Source: Amycolatopsis solani
GTDB taxonomy: Bacteria; Actinomycetota; Actinomycetes; Mycobacteriales; Pseudonocardiaceae
Assembly: GCF_033441515.1 (NCBI RefSeq)
Contig: NZ_JAWQJT010000001.1
Span: forward strand, 186,001 to 250,000
Length of the DNA: 64,000 bases
Reading direction: 5' to 3'
This document shows, one piece after another, positions 7,906-20,308 of the stretch. Below the pieces are notes generated by a model. The model was not told the DNA's origin. It did not search any database and saw nothing but the letters and a program-made list of their open reading frames with translations. Made by a program: the position numbers and the translations under genes. Within the stretch, counting starts at the first letter, position 1. The number at the start of each line of letters is the position of its first letter.

Positions 7906-9921
7906 ATGAGATCCCCACGAGGGCTGGCGGCGATCGCCGGCCTGGCCCTGAGTTTCGCGGTGCCGGTGATCCCGGCCGCCGCTGCCGCACCTCCCGTCGC
8001 CACCCCACCCGAGGCGCTCGCCGCGCGAGCCGCCGACCAGGCTGCCCTCAGCGGCGCCGACCGGCTCGCCAAGGGCGCCGGGGAGGCCTTCGTCCGCACC
8101 GGGGTCACCCCGGGTGGCGGCGGGCTCTACTTCGCCTCCTACCAGCGCACCTACCACGGCCTGCCGGTCGTCGGCGGGGACGCGGTCGTCGTCGCCGACG
8201 GGTCCGGGCGCGTCCGCGGGACCGAGGCCGCCGAGACCGCGCCGATCACCGTCGGCACCCAGGCCACGCTGGCAGCCGGCAAAGCCGAAGCGATCGCCCG
8301 AAGCAAAGTGTCCACTGTGGACAAGGCCGACGCGCCGAAGCTGGTCGTGCTGGCCGGGGCCGCCCCCAAGCTCGCCTACGAAGTCGTCGTCAGCGGCCGC
8401 GACCACGGCCGGCCCACGCACCTGCACGTCTTCGTCGACAGCGCGACCGGAGCCGTCCTCGACACCCGGGACGACGTGCGCGAGGCCGGCACCGGCAATT
8501 CGTACTACGCCGGGAGCGTCTCGATCGACACCTCCGGCTCCGGCAGCTCCTACTCGATGACCGACCCCGGCCGGCGCGGCGTCGCCTGCGGCCGCGAGGG
8601 CGGCTCGATCTTCACCAAGAGCAGCAACAGCTGGGGCAACGGGTCCGGCACCGACCTCGAAACCGGCTGCGTGGACACGCTCTACAGCGTCCAGACCGAG
8701 TGGAAGATGCTCAACGACTGGCTCGGCCGCAACGGCATCGACGGCGCCGGCGGCGGGTTCCGCGCGAGCGTCGGCCTCAACGACGTCAACGCCTACTGGG
8801 ACGGGTCGTCGACGCACTTCGGGCACTCGCAGGACAACCGCCGCCAGGCGACGCCGATGGACGTCGTCGGGCACGAGTACGGGCACGCCATCTTCCAGAC
8901 CACCCCGGGCGGCGCCGGGTCGGGCAACGAGAACGGCGGTCTCAACGAGTCCACCGGCGACATCTTCGGCGCGCTGACCGAGTACTACGCCAACAACCCC
9001 GTCGACACCCCGGACTTCTCCGTCGGCGAAGGCGTCAACCTCGTCGGCCAGGGCCCGATCCGCTACATGGACAACCCGTCCAAGGTCGGCGACCCGAACT
9101 GCTACTCGGCCTCGATCCCCAGCACCGAGGTGCACGCCGCCGCGGGCCCGCAGAACCACTGGTTCTACCTCCTCTCCCAGGGCAGCGCGGCCAGCCCGAC
9201 GTGCAACAACTCCAGCGTCACCGGTGTCGGCATCCAGAAGGCCGGCAAGATCTTCTACAACGGCCTGCTGAAGAAGACGTCGTCGTGGAACCACCGCGCG
9301 GCCCGCAAGGCCACGCTGGAAGCGGCGATCGCGCTGTTCCCGGGCAGCTGCACCGAGTTCACCTCAACGAAGGCCGCCTGGGACGCGGTGAGCGTCCCCG
9401 CGGTCAGCGGGGAGCCGACGTGCAGCGGCCAGCCGCCGGCCGGCAACGACTACTCGCTGACGCTGTCGCCGACCTCGGCGTCCGTCCAGCCCGGGCAGAC
9501 GGCGACCACGACCATCACCACCCGGGTCACCTCCGGCAACGCCCAGACCGTCCAGCTGCTGGCCTCCGGCCTGCCCGAGGGCGCGAAGGCGACGATCAGC
9601 CCGGCGAGCGTCCAGTCCGGCGGCACCGCCACGCTGACCATCACCACGTCGGCGAGCACGCCGCAGGGCACCAGCCAGGTGACCGTCTCCGGTGACGGCC
9701 CCGACGCCGACCACAGCGCGCAGTTCTCGCTGACCGTCGGCACCGGCACCCCGCCGACCGGCTGCGACGGCCTCGCCGAGTGGGACGTGGCGAAGCCGTA
9801 CGTGCCCAACGACGTCGTCGGCCACAACGGTCACAAGTGGACGTCCCTGTGGTACTCGACCGGTGCCGAGCCCGGCGCGCCCACCTCGTGGGCCGTGTGG
9901 AGCGACAGCGGCGCCTGCTGA
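7906..9921 (+). CDS. Secreted M4 (thermolysin-like) metalloprotease with Ig-like and chitin-binding CBM5/12 domains
   Basis: Extracellular zinc protease of 671 residues made as a pre-pro-enzyme. Order: signal peptide (1 to about 27, ending AAA-A), FTP/PepSY-type propeptide to about residue 190, M4 catalytic domain with HEYGH (323-327) and the third ligand Glu348 in NESTGD, an Ig-like domain (about 510-610, beginning NDYSLTLSPTS), and a C-terminal CBM5/12 (CDGLAEWDVAKPYVPNDVV, with paired cysteines and conserved tryptophans). The last domain should tether the protease to chitin, where it could strip protein from fungal or arthropod material. GGAAAGG lies before the ATG. It follows an XRE-TPR regulator and carries two DasR-like sites upstream. 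The paralogue at 11590 has a P-domain instead of the CBM. Confidence 0.95.
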   Translation: MRSPRGLAAIAGLALSFAVPVIPAAAAAPPVATPPEALAARAADQAALSGADRLAKGAGEAFVRTGVTPGGGGLYFASYQRTYHGLPVVGGDAVVVADGSGRVRGTEAAETAPITVGTQATLAAGKAEAIARSKVSTVDKADAPKLVVLAGAAPKLAYEVVVSGRDHGRPTHLHVFVDSATGAVLDTRDDVREAGTGNSYYAGSVSIDTSGSGSSYSMTDPGRRGVACGREGGSIFTKSSNSWGNGSGTDLETGCVDTLYSVQTEWKMLNDWLGRNGIDGAGGGFRASVGLNDVNAYWDGSSTHFGHSQDNRRQATPMDVVGHEYGHAIFQTTPGGAGSGNENGGLNESTGDIFGALTEYYANNPVDTPDFSVGEGVNLVGQGPIRYMDNPSKVGDPNCYSASIPSTEVHAAAGPQNHWFYLLSQGSAASPTCNNSSVTGVGIQKAGKIFYNGLLKKTSSWNHRAARKATLEAAIALFPGSCTEFTSTKAAWDAVSVPAVSGEPTCSGQPPAGNDYSLTLSPTSASVQPGQTATTTITTRVTSGNAQTVQLLASGLPEGAKATISPASVQSGGTATLTITTSASTPQGTSQVTVSGDGPDADHSAQFSLTVGTGTPPTGCDGLAEWDVAKPYVPNDVVGHNGHKWTSLWYSTGAEPGAPTSWAVWSDSGAC

Positions 9922-9999
9922 TCCCGGTCGCGCGGTGGCGGGCGACTCCCCCGCCACCGCGCGGCCTACCCTGGACGTCCACGGCGGAAAGGCACCTGG

Positions 10000-11265
10000 G
10001 TGAGCGAGAGCGTCGGCGAACGCCTGCGTGAGCTGCGCACCGAACGCGGGCTCACGCAGCGCCAGCTCGCCGGGCCGCAGTACTCCGCGGCGTACGTGTC
10101 GTCGGTCGAAACCGGCGCGCGGACCCCGTCGGGCGACGCGCTGCGGTTCTTCGCCCGGCAACTCGGCATCGACCCCGACGAACTGCTCGGCGGGCGCTCC
10201 CCGCGGGAGCTGCTCGAACTCGACCTCGAGCTGATCGAGACGGCGGAACGGTTCCTGGCCGGGGACGTCCGCCGCGCGGCACCCCGCATGCAGCGGATCC
10301 GGCGGCACGCCGAGCGTCTGGACCGGCCGCGGCAGGCCGGGATCGCGCTGCTGTGGCTGGCCGGGTATTCGACCGGCGACGTCCGCACGAAGTACGTCGC
10401 GGAGGCCGAAACGCTGTTGTCGGGCGAGCCGCCGCCGGTCCGCGCGATGGTCGTGCCGCTGCGCGCGGCGGTGCTCAGCGGCTGGGGCGAGGCCCAGTAT
10501 TCGTTGCACCTGCTGGAAACCTGCCACGCGGAGCTCTTGCGCGACGGCTACCCGCAGCCGTCGATGCTGCTGACGCTGCGAGCCTGCCTGGCCGAGCGGC
10601 ACCTGCGCCAGGGTGACCTGGAACGGGCGTCGGAGTACGCGGATTCGGCGCTGCGGCTCACCCGGGGCGGTCCCGCGGTGCTGGCCGAGCTGACCCGCAG
10701 CCACGTCGAGGTGTGCCGCAGCCACCTGGCGGCCGACCGGTTCGCCGACGCGGCCGCGTCCGTCGCCGCGGCCTACGACCTCATGCAGGAACGGGCCCTG
10801 CACCCGGCGATGGCGCACTGCCTGCTGGCCAGGGCCCGGGTCCGCGGCCGGGCCGGCGACGTCGAGGGCGCACTGGCCGACCTCGGCGCGGCGCGGGAGA
10901 CGGCGTGGCCGGACGACGTCCCGGCGATCACCGTCGAGCTCGCCGCGGAGTACCTGGCCGCGGGCCGGCTGGAAACGGCGGCCGCGCTGCTCGACCAGGT
11001 GCGCCCCTCGGTCGTGGCGGGCACGGCGCTGGCCGCGGAACTGCGGCTGCAGCTGGGTTCGCTGGCCAGGGCCCGCGGGGACGCCCGGCGCGCGGCCGAG
11101 GACCTGCGTGCCGCCGTCGAGCTGGCCACCGGCCTGGGCGCGCGCGGGGTGCTGGTCCGCGCGCTGCGGCCGTTGAGCGAGCTGCTGGGCGAGACCGGGA
11201 AGCAGGCGGAGGCGGCGGACGTGCTGCGCGACGGGCTCATCGCGCTGGGCGCGGAAGCCGACTGA
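10000..11265 (+). CDS. XRE-family regulator with C-terminal TPR domain, copy 2
   Basis: Putative transcriptional regulator of 421 residues, same architecture as the one at 6375: XRE helix-turn-helix (VGERLRELRTERGLTQRQLA, to about residue 65) and a long TPR-like helical region. It starts at GTG 10000, 78 bp after the stop of M4 copy 1, and is followed after a 324-bp regulatory gap by M4 copy 2. The helix-turn-helix regions of the two copies are alike (RLRTDRGWTQRELA versus ELRTERGLTQRQLA), while the TPR parts differ more, as expected for duplicated sensors with separate ligands. Function is inferred from context. Confidence 0.85.
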   Translation: MSESVGERLRELRTERGLTQRQLAGPQYSAAYVSSVETGARTPSGDALRFFARQLGIDPDELLGGRSPRELLELDLELIETAERFLAGDVRRAAPRMQRIRRHAERLDRPRQAGIALLWLAGYSTGDVRTKYVAEAETLLSGEPPPVRAMVVPLRAAVLSGWGEAQYSLHLLETCHAELLRDGYPQPSMLLTLRACLAERHLRQGDLERASEYADSALRLTRGGPAVLAELTRSHVEVCRSHLAADRFADAAASVAAAYDLMQERALHPAMAHCLLARARVRGRAGDVEGALADLGAARETAWPDDVPAITVELAAEYLAAGRLETAAALLDQVRPSVVAGTALAAELRLQLGSLARARGDARRAAEDLRAAVELATGLGARGVLVRALRPLSELLGETGKQAEAADVLRDGLIALGAEAD

Positions 11266-11589
11266 GCAGGCACGACAACGTTTTCCTTTGCAGCACTAAC
11301 GATTCCCGGTGATCGAGATCGTCCGGCGTTCGGATGGTGTCGGGGACAATCCCTACGAAAGTCGTTCCGGCTCGAATCAGGCAGTGAATGCCCTGCTGCG
11401 GCGGGCTTTGTACGAATTGATCCGGGAATCCGGAACGCGGCGTTGGTCCGTTCGGCGCATTGACGCCCAGATCCGCTGATCCTTTACTCGGATGCGTCCG
11501 GACGCATACCTCCTGTTAGCCCGCCGGACACGTCTCCCCTCTTTCCCTTACCGGACCTCGATTCTGCCTTCATGGAAAGGTTGACCTCG
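11266..11589 (+). promoter_or_regulatory. 324-bp regulatory region before M4 copy 2
   Basis: No credible gene is seen here. The stretch is less GC-rich than its neighbours and shares short blocks with the 7650-7905 region: CCCTACGAAAGTC near 11351, CATTGAC at 11458, CCTTTACTCGGATGCGTCCG near 11481 and GCCGGACAC near 11522. It probably holds the promoter, operator sites and a 5' leader of roughly 90 bases. Confidence 0.6.
11460..11488 (+). promoter_or_regulatory. Promoter of M4 protease copy 2
   Basis: TTGACG-N17-TTTACT. It is the counterpart of the promoter at 7805-7833 and lies about 100 bases upstream of the start codon, as there. Confidence 0.6.
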
Positions 11590-15565
<3,976 letters not shown>

Positions 15566-15570
15566 CCTGC

Positions 15571-15607
15571 GGAGGGCGGCACTTTCGTAGGGAAAGTGCC
15601 GCCCTCC
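15571..15607 (+). terminator. Hairpin terminator after M28 gene
   Basis: Perfect 16-bp stem starting GGAGGGCGGCACTTTC with a 5-base loop, six bases after the stop codon, followed by a short AT-rich stretch. GGCACTTTC is shared with the hairpins at 46234 and 46281. Confidence 0.8.
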
Positions 15608-15612
15608 CGAAT

Positions 15613-15624
15613 TTGTCTAGACCA
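15613..15624. promoter_or_regulatory. DasR-like (dre) site upstream of chitinase
   Basis: TTGTCTAGACCA differs from the dre core TGGTCTAGACCA at one position. It lies about 90 bases before the chitinase start, a usual place for DasR sites in streptomycete chitinase promoters. A TATGTT box follows at 15661. Confidence 0.6.
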
Positions 15625-15710
15625 CCCGTTCGTAGGTAGTCACCGGTTCCCCGCGGCGCTTATGTTGGGCGGACACACCGCGTTCGCCCTCAACGACGAT
15701 GGGAATCGGT

Positions 15711-16763
15711 ATGTCCGGTCGCAGAAACCGCTTGTTCGGAGCCCTCCTGGCCGCGGCGCTGGCCGTCCCGCTGCTCGTGCCGGCCCCCGCGCAGGGGGCG
15801 GTGCAGGCCGACACGTGCGCGGTGAAACCCCGGCCCGCCGGCAAGGTCATCCAGGGGTACTGGGAGAACTGGGACGGCGCCGCGAACGGCGTCCACCCCG
15901 GGCTGGGCTGGATCCCGATCACCGACAGCCGCATGGCCCAGCACGGCTACAACGTCATCAACGCCGCCTTCCCGGTGATCCGGTCCGACGGGACCGTGTT
16001 GTGGGAGAACGGGATGGACGCCGGCGTGAAGGTGTCGACGCCCGCCGAGATGTGCGCGGCGAAGGCCGCCGGCGCGACGATCCTGATGTCCATCGGCGGC
16101 GCGGCGGCCGGTATCGACCTCTCGTCGTCGGCGGTGGCGGACAAGTTCGTCGCCACGGTCGTCCCGATCCTGAAGCAGTACAACTTCGACGGGATCGACA
16201 TCGACATCGAGACCGGGCTGACCGGCAGCGGGAACATCAAGACGCTCTCGGCGTCGCAGTCGAACCTGATCCGCATCGTCGACGGCGTGCTCGCGCAGAT
16301 GCCGGCGGGCTTCGGGCTCACGATGGCGCCCGAGACCGCGTACGTGACCGGCGGCAGCATCACCTACGGCTCGATCTGGGGCGCGTACCTGCCGATCGTC
16401 AAGAAGTACGCGGACAACGGCCGGCTGTGGTGGCTGAACATGCAGTACTACAACGGATCCATGTACGGCTGCGCCGGCGATTCGTACCAGGCCGGGACCG
16501 TGCAGGGCTTCACCGTGCAGACGCAGTGCCTGAACAACGGCCTGGTCGTGCAGGGCACGACGATCCGCGTCCCGTACGACAAGCAGGTCCCGGGCCTGCC
16601 GGCGCAGCCCGGCGCGGGTGGCGGGTACATGTCACCGAGCCTGGTTTCCCAGGCGTGGCGGTCGGTCCCGGGCCTGAAGGGCCTGATGGACTGGTCGATC
16701 AACTGGGACGGCTCGAAGGGCTGGACCTTCGGCGACAACGTCAAGTCCCTGCAGGGCCGGTAA
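15711..16763 (+). CDS. Secreted glycoside hydrolase family 18 chitinase
   Basis: Exported endochitinase-type enzyme of 350 residues that cleaves beta-1,4-GlcNAc bonds by substrate-assisted catalysis. A signal peptide (about 1-30, ending AQG-A) is followed by a single GH18 barrel. The catalytic DxxDxDxE motif is intact: Asp160, Asp163, Asp165, Glu167 in FDGIDIDIE. SIGG of the second strand signature, MQYYN and the terminal W-x-INWD are also present. No binding module is seen. ATG 15711 is preferred because the signal peptide begins there; ATG 15699 is in frame. A DasR-like site upstream suggests induction by chitin products. Confidence 0.93.
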   Translation: MSGRRNRLFGALLAAALAVPLLVPAPAQGAVQADTCAVKPRPAGKVIQGYWENWDGAANGVHPGLGWIPITDSRMAQHGYNVINAAFPVIRSDGTVLWENGMDAGVKVSTPAEMCAAKAAGATILMSIGGAAAGIDLSSSAVADKFVATVVPILKQYNFDGIDIDIETGLTGSGNIKTLSASQSNLIRIVDGVLAQMPAGFGLTMAPETAYVTGGSITYGSIWGAYLPIVKKYADNGRLWWLNMQYYNGSMYGCAGDSYQAGTVQGFTVQTQCLNNGLVVQGTTIRVPYDKQVPGLPAQPGAGGGYMSPSLVSQAWRSVPGLKGLMDWSINWDGSKGWTFGDNVKSLQGR

Positions 16764-16766
16764 AGC

Positions 16767-16812
16767 CTCGTGAGTGTTTAGTCGGGTTCTAACCCGACTA
16801 AACACTCACGAG
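16767..16812. terminator. Bidirectional hairpin between chitinase and DUF3152 genes
   Basis: Perfect 22-bp stem (CTCGTGAGTGTTTAGTCGGG at the left) with a 2-base loop between convergent genes. It contains the stop codon of the DUF3152 gene (16806-16808). Confidence 0.8.
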
Positions 16813-17609
16813 TCGCCGGCGGGGATGGGGTCGTCGTACTCGCCCGAGGGGCCGGAGTAGGCGCGGCCGTTCGGGAACGGCCAGGGGTTCGGGACGCAGC
16901 CGTGCAGCCCGAGCGTCTGCTGCTCCATCACCGGCGCCGGCTTGCCGGGGCCCGGGCACAGCTCGTGGCCCTGGCCGAGCCGGTGCCCGGTCTCGTGCGT
17001 GACCATGTACTGGCGGTAGACGTCGAGCGGGGCCCCGTAGTTCGGCACGGCGTTGGCCCAGCGGGCGACGTTGAGCACGACGTTGCTGCCGTTGCGGCAG
17101 GACGTGTAGCTGTCCGGGGTGCCACCGCACAGCTTGTCGCGGCTGGCCGGGGTGGCCAGGTAGATCGTGAAGTCGGCGCTGTCGGCCGGTCCGACCTGCT
17201 GCAGCCGCCACTGCCCGCCGGCGGTCCAGCCGCGGTCGTCGCCGAGGATGCCGCGGATCTTCTTCGCGAAGTCGGCGGGCCCGACGCCGTCGATGTCGGT
17301 CTCGAGCGCGATCCGGTACCGCATCAGGCGTCCCTGGGTGCCGGCGACCTCGTCGCTGCCCGGGGTGAACATCCACTGCCCGGACCCGGTCCGCGGGAAG
17401 GTGATGGCCACCTCGACGGGCGCGGCCTGCGTCACGGGCACGGCCGGCTCGTCGGGCGGCGGCGGCAGCGCGGTGGCCTCCCCGATGGCCGTCCGGATCG
17501 GCCCGGCCGCGGGCGCGGCGACGGGCTGCTGCTCACACGCGGTGACCACCCCGGCCACCACCACGGCGAGCAGGGCGGCAACCGCGGCCCGTCTCGCGGT
17601 TTCGGGCAT
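16806..17609 (-). CDS. DUF3152 lipoprotein, metzincin-like
   Basis: Exported lipoprotein of 267 residues. A short signal peptide ends in the lipobox VTAC (Cys25), followed by a Pro/Ala-rich linker and the DUF3152 domain. The domain carries HETGHRLGQGH, which fits the metzincin zinc-binding motif HEXXHXXGXXH, and a later PVM that could be the Met-turn. Several cysteines (LCGG, SCRNG, LCPG, GCVP) suggest disulfides. The family is widespread in actinobacteria without known function; peptidase activity is inference from the motif. It converges on the chitinase. Confidence 0.88.
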   Translation of the reverse strand: MPETARRAAVAALLAVVVAGVVTACEQQPVAAPAAGPIRTAIGEATALPPPPDEPAVPVTQAAPVEVAITFPRTGSGQWMFTPGSDEVAGTQGRLMRYRIALETDIDGVGPADFAKKIRGILGDDRGWTAGGQWRLQQVGPADSADFTIYLATPASRDKLCGGTPDSYTSCRNGSNVVLNVARWANAVPNYGAPLDVYRQYMVTHETGHRLGQGHELCPGPGKPAPVMEQQTLGLHGCVPNPWPFPNGRAYSGPSGEYDDPIPAGDS

Positions 17610-17668
17610 GGGTCCCCCTCGGGTGCGCGGCTTTCATCAGGGCATACGGCCGAGCGGCGGGAAAAGTT

Positions 17669-17705
17669 GCGGTGAGCTGTGGCGACAGCGAGTCACCGCA
17701 GCTCA
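17669..17705 (-). terminator. Hairpin region after dapE
   Basis: Two overlapping inverted repeats are possible: GCGGTGA/TCACCGC (17669-17699) and TGAGCTG/CAGCTCA (17673-17705). They cannot form together. The likely role is termination downstream of dapE. Confidence 0.35.
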
Positions 17706-17745
17706 GGCCGCACGACTGTGACGACGGCCACAGTGCTGGGAGGAC

Positions 17746-18816
17746 TCAGCCCAGGAACTTGCGCAGGACGTCGGCGACCTGGCGGATCTCCGCCGTCCGG
17801 ACGTTCTCCTGCTGCGTGTGCGCCAGCGTCGGGTCGCCCGGGCCGAAGTTCACCGCCGGCATGCCCAGCGCCGCGAAACGGGCGACGTCCGTCCAGCCCA
17901 GCTTCGCCGCCGCGCGGCCGCCCGCCGCCGTCACCAGTTCCGCCGCCGCCGGGGCCGACAGGCCCGGCAGCGCGCCCGGCGAAAGGTCCACAACGGACAG
18001 TTCGTAGCCGTCGAAGACCTCGCGGAGGTGACGTTCCGCCGCTTCCGGCGAGCGGTCGGGCGCGAAGCGGTGGTTCACCGTCAGTACCGCCGCGTCCGGG
18101 ACGACGTTGCCCGCCACCCCGCCGCTGATCGCCGTCGCCTGGAGGCCCTCGCGGTAGGTCAGGCCGTCGATGTCGACGATCCGGGGTTCGTACTCGGCCA
18201 GCCGCCGGAGGGGGCCGGCCAGCGCGTGGATCGCGTTCTCCCCCATCCACGCCCTCGCGGTGTGCGCGCGCTTGCCCGCGAACCGCAGCTCGACGCGCAT
18301 GGTGCCCTGGCAGCCGGCCTCGATGACGCCGTTCGACGGCTCGCCGACGATCGCCAGGTCGCCCGCCAGCCACTCCGGCAGGTCGCGCTCGATCCGGCCC
18401 AGGCCGTTCTTGACCGCCTCGACCTCTTCGTTGTCGTAGAAGACGAAGGTGACGTCGTGCTTGGGCGACGGCAGCGTCGCGGCCAGGTGCAGGAAGACGG
18501 CGTCGCCGCCCTTCATGTCGACCGCGCCGAGGCCGTGCAGCACCTCGTCGTCGCCGGTGCCTTCGCGCCGCGACGGGAAGTTGCCGTTCTCCGGCACCGT
18601 GTCCAGGTGCCCGGCGAGCACGACCCGCGACCCGCGGCCGAGGTTCGTCCGCGCCAGTACCGCGTCGCCGTTGCGGACGACCTCCAGGTGCGGCGCCTGC
18701 GCCTGGAGCGCTTCCTGCACCAGCGTCGCGAGCTCGGCCTCCGAACCGGACACGCTGAAGACGTCCACGAGGGCCGCGGTCAGGTCGACGGGATCGGCGT
18801 GCAGGTCGAGGCTCAT
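17746..18816 (-). CDS. dapE: Succinyl-diaminopimelate desuccinylase
   Basis: M20-family zinc hydrolase of 356 residues that removes succinate from N-succinyl-LL-diaminopimelate, giving LL-DAP for lysine and peptidoglycan. Visible are the metal-site motifs GHLDTVP and AVDMKGG, the catalytic [12 protein letters not shown] and the C-terminal [14 protein letters not shown] 18814-18816 is chosen; it has TAGCGT seven bases upstream (leaderless pattern), while the in-frame GTG at 18825 would overlap that box. dapD, dapC and fdxA lie within 6 kb, as around the corresponding mycobacterial genes. Confidence 0.95.
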   Translation of the reverse strand: MSLDLHADPVDLTAALVDVFSVSGSEAELATLVQEALQAQAPHLEVVRNGDAVLARTNLGRGSRVVLAGHLDTVPENGNFPSRREGTGDDEVLHGLGAVDMKGGDAVFLHLAATLPSPKHDVTFVFYDNEEVEAVKNGLGRIERDLPEWLAGDLAIVGEPSNGVIEAGCQGTMRVELRFAGKRAHTARAWMGENAIHALAGPLRRLAEYEPRIVDIDGLTYREGLQATAISGGVAGNVVPDAAVLTVNHRFAPDRSPEAAERHLREVFDGYELSVVDLSPGALPGLSAPAAAELVTAAGGRAAAKLGWTDVARFAALGMPAVNFGPGDPTLAHTQQENVRTAEIRQVADVLRKFLG

Positions 18817-18823
18817 GCCCCGC

Positions 18824-18833
18824 ACGCTACCGT
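18824..18833. promoter_or_regulatory. Overlapping divergent -10 boxes of dapE and the lipoprotein gene
   Basis: TAGCGT on the minus strand (18829-18824) and TACCGT on the plus strand (18828-18833) share two bases. Each lies 6-7 bases from its start codon, so the transcripts should be leaderless and the promoters may compete. Confidence 0.5.
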
Positions 18834-18839
18834 GGGGGC

Positions 18840-19268
18840 GTGCGTAGCTTCGGAGTCGCGGTCGGCGGCGCTTTGCTGGTCCTCGTCCTGTCCGGCTGCG
18901 GCAACGAGGCGGGCCCGACCCCCAAGCAGGGCGGCGAGCCGGGGCCGGACGCGCTCCCGACGAAGCTGACCGCGCTGACCGCCGACCAGTGCTACGCCAG
19001 CCCGCGCACCCAGCTGCCGAAGGGCTGCGAAAAGTACGTCACGGAGGTCGGCAACGTCCCGGGCACCGCCCGCAAGCGCGCGGACGACCGCGACCCGCAG
19101 CTGGTCGCCGAAGCGGACAAGCTCGACACCGCCGTGAAGGCGTTCCGGAGCGCGGGCTGCACGACCGTGCCGGACCCGGGCGGCCCCTGCACGCAGGCGC
19201 TGGTCGACGTCGCCGCCGCGCTCGACGGCGTGAAGAAGCAGGTAGACGCCCGGCCCACGGGTGGTTGA
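18840..19268 (+). CDS. Small exported lipoprotein, unknown function
   Basis: Protein of 142 residues with a clear lipoprotein signal peptide: a hydrophobic stretch ending VLSGC (Cys20). The rest holds a helical domain with four cysteines (QCYAS, KGCEKY, AGCTT, GPCTQ) that could form two disulfides. I do not recognise the family. It lies between dapE and dapD, is divergent from dapE, and ends 28 bp before dapD. Similar short lipoproteins beside dapD are likely lineage-specific. Confidence 0.8.
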   Translation: MRSFGVAVGGALLVLVLSGCGNEAGPTPKQGGEPGPDALPTKLTALTADQCYASPRTQLPKGCEKYVTEVGNVPGTARKRADDRDPQLVAEADKLDTAVKAFRSAGCTTVPDPGGPCTQALVDVAAALDGVKKQVDARPTGG

Positions 19269-19296
19269 TCCGCGTCACTCCACTACGGTGATGGCC

Positions 19297-20280
19297 GTGA
19301 GCGAGCAGAGCCCGAACCCCGAAACGACCGGCGCCAGCGGCGTCGGGCTGGCCACCGTCGCGACCGACGGGACGGTCCTCGACACCTGGTACCCGCACCC
19401 GAAGCTGACCGAAGGCGGCGCGTCCGGCACCGAGCGCCTGAGCGCGGCCGAAGCCACCGAAATCCTCGGCGAGGCGGCCGCGGCGCTGCTCGGCCCCGAC
19501 ACCGACCGCGGGGTCGAGGTCGTCGCCGTCCGGACCACGATCGGCAAGCTCGCCGACGCCCCGGCCGACACCCACGACATGTACCTGCGGCTGCACCTGC
19601 TCTCGCACCGGCTGGTCCGCCCGCACGGCCAGAACCTCGACGGCATGTTCGGCCTGCTGGCCAACGTCGTGTGGACCAACCACGGCCCGTGCCCGGTCGA
19701 GGGCTTCGAGCAGACCCGGCTGCGGCTGCGGGCTCGCGGCGGGGTGACCGTGTACAGCGTGGACAAGTTCCCGCGGATGGTCGACTACGTCCTGCCGTCC
19801 GGGGTCCGGATCGGCGACGCGGACCGCGTCCGGCTCGGCGCCCACCTGGCGTCCGGCACCACGGTCATGCACGAGGGCTTCGTCAACTTCAACGCCGGCA
19901 CGCTCGGCGCGTCCATGGTCGAAGGCCGGATCTCGGCCGGCGTGGTCGTCGGCGACGGCTCGGACGTCGGCGGCGGCGCGTCGATCATGGGCACGCTCTC
20001 GGGCGGCGGCAAGGAGACGATCTCGCTGGGCGAGCGCTGCCTGATCGGCGCGAACGGCGGCATCGGCATCTCCCTGGGCGACGACTCGGTCGTCGAAGCC
20101 GGTCTGTACGTGACGGCGGGGACGAAGGTCGTCGTCGAGGGCAAGGTCGTGAAGGCGCTGGAGCTCAACGGCATTTCCGGCGCGGTGTTCCGCCGCAACT
20201 CCGGCACCGGCGCGGTCGAGGTCGTGCCGCGGGCCGGCACCGGGGTCACGCTGAACGCGATGCTGCACGCCAACGACTGA
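19297..20280 (+). CDS. dapD: Tetrahydrodipicolinate N-succinyltransferase (actinobacterial type)
   Basis: Succinyl-CoA-dependent acyltransferase of the DAP pathway, 327 residues, which makes N-succinyl-2-amino-6-ketopimelate. An N-terminal domain precedes a left-handed beta-helix seen as hexapeptide repeats ([18 protein letters not shown], then [20 protein letters not shown]). GTG 19297 is chosen because TACGGT (19284-19289) lies 7 bases upstream with no ribosome binding site; ATG 19291 is the alternative and would add two residues. Works in the same pathway as the nearby dapE and dapC. Confidence 0.95.
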   Translation: MSEQSPNPETTGASGVGLATVATDGTVLDTWYPHPKLTEGGASGTERLSAAEATEILGEAAAALLGPDTDRGVEVVAVRTTIGKLADAPADTHDMYLRLHLLSHRLVRPHGQNLDGMFGLLANVVWTNHGPCPVEGFEQTRLRLRARGGVTVYSVDKFPRMVDYVLPSGVRIGDADRVRLGAHLASGTTVMHEGFVNFNAGTLGASMVEGRISAGVVVGDGSDVGGGASIMGTLSGGGKETISLGERCLIGANGGIGISLGDDSVVEAGLYVTAGTKVVVEGKVVKALELNGISGAVFRRNSGTGAVEVVPRAGTGVTLNAMLHAND

Positions 20281-20295
20281 CGCTGCGAATTCACC

Positions 20296-20301
20296 TACAA
20301 T
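20296..20301 (+). promoter_or_regulatory. -10 element of the CHAD gene
   Basis: TACAAT lies 7 bases before the GTG start at 20309, which has no Shine-Dalgarno sequence, fitting a leaderless transcript. Confidence 0.5.
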
Positions 20302-20308
20302 TCACGGG

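Noticed and set aside
17640..18000. A lysine riboswitch near the dap genes
   Set aside because: No conserved lysine-aptamer core is visible before dapE, dapD or dapC, and two of them look leaderless.
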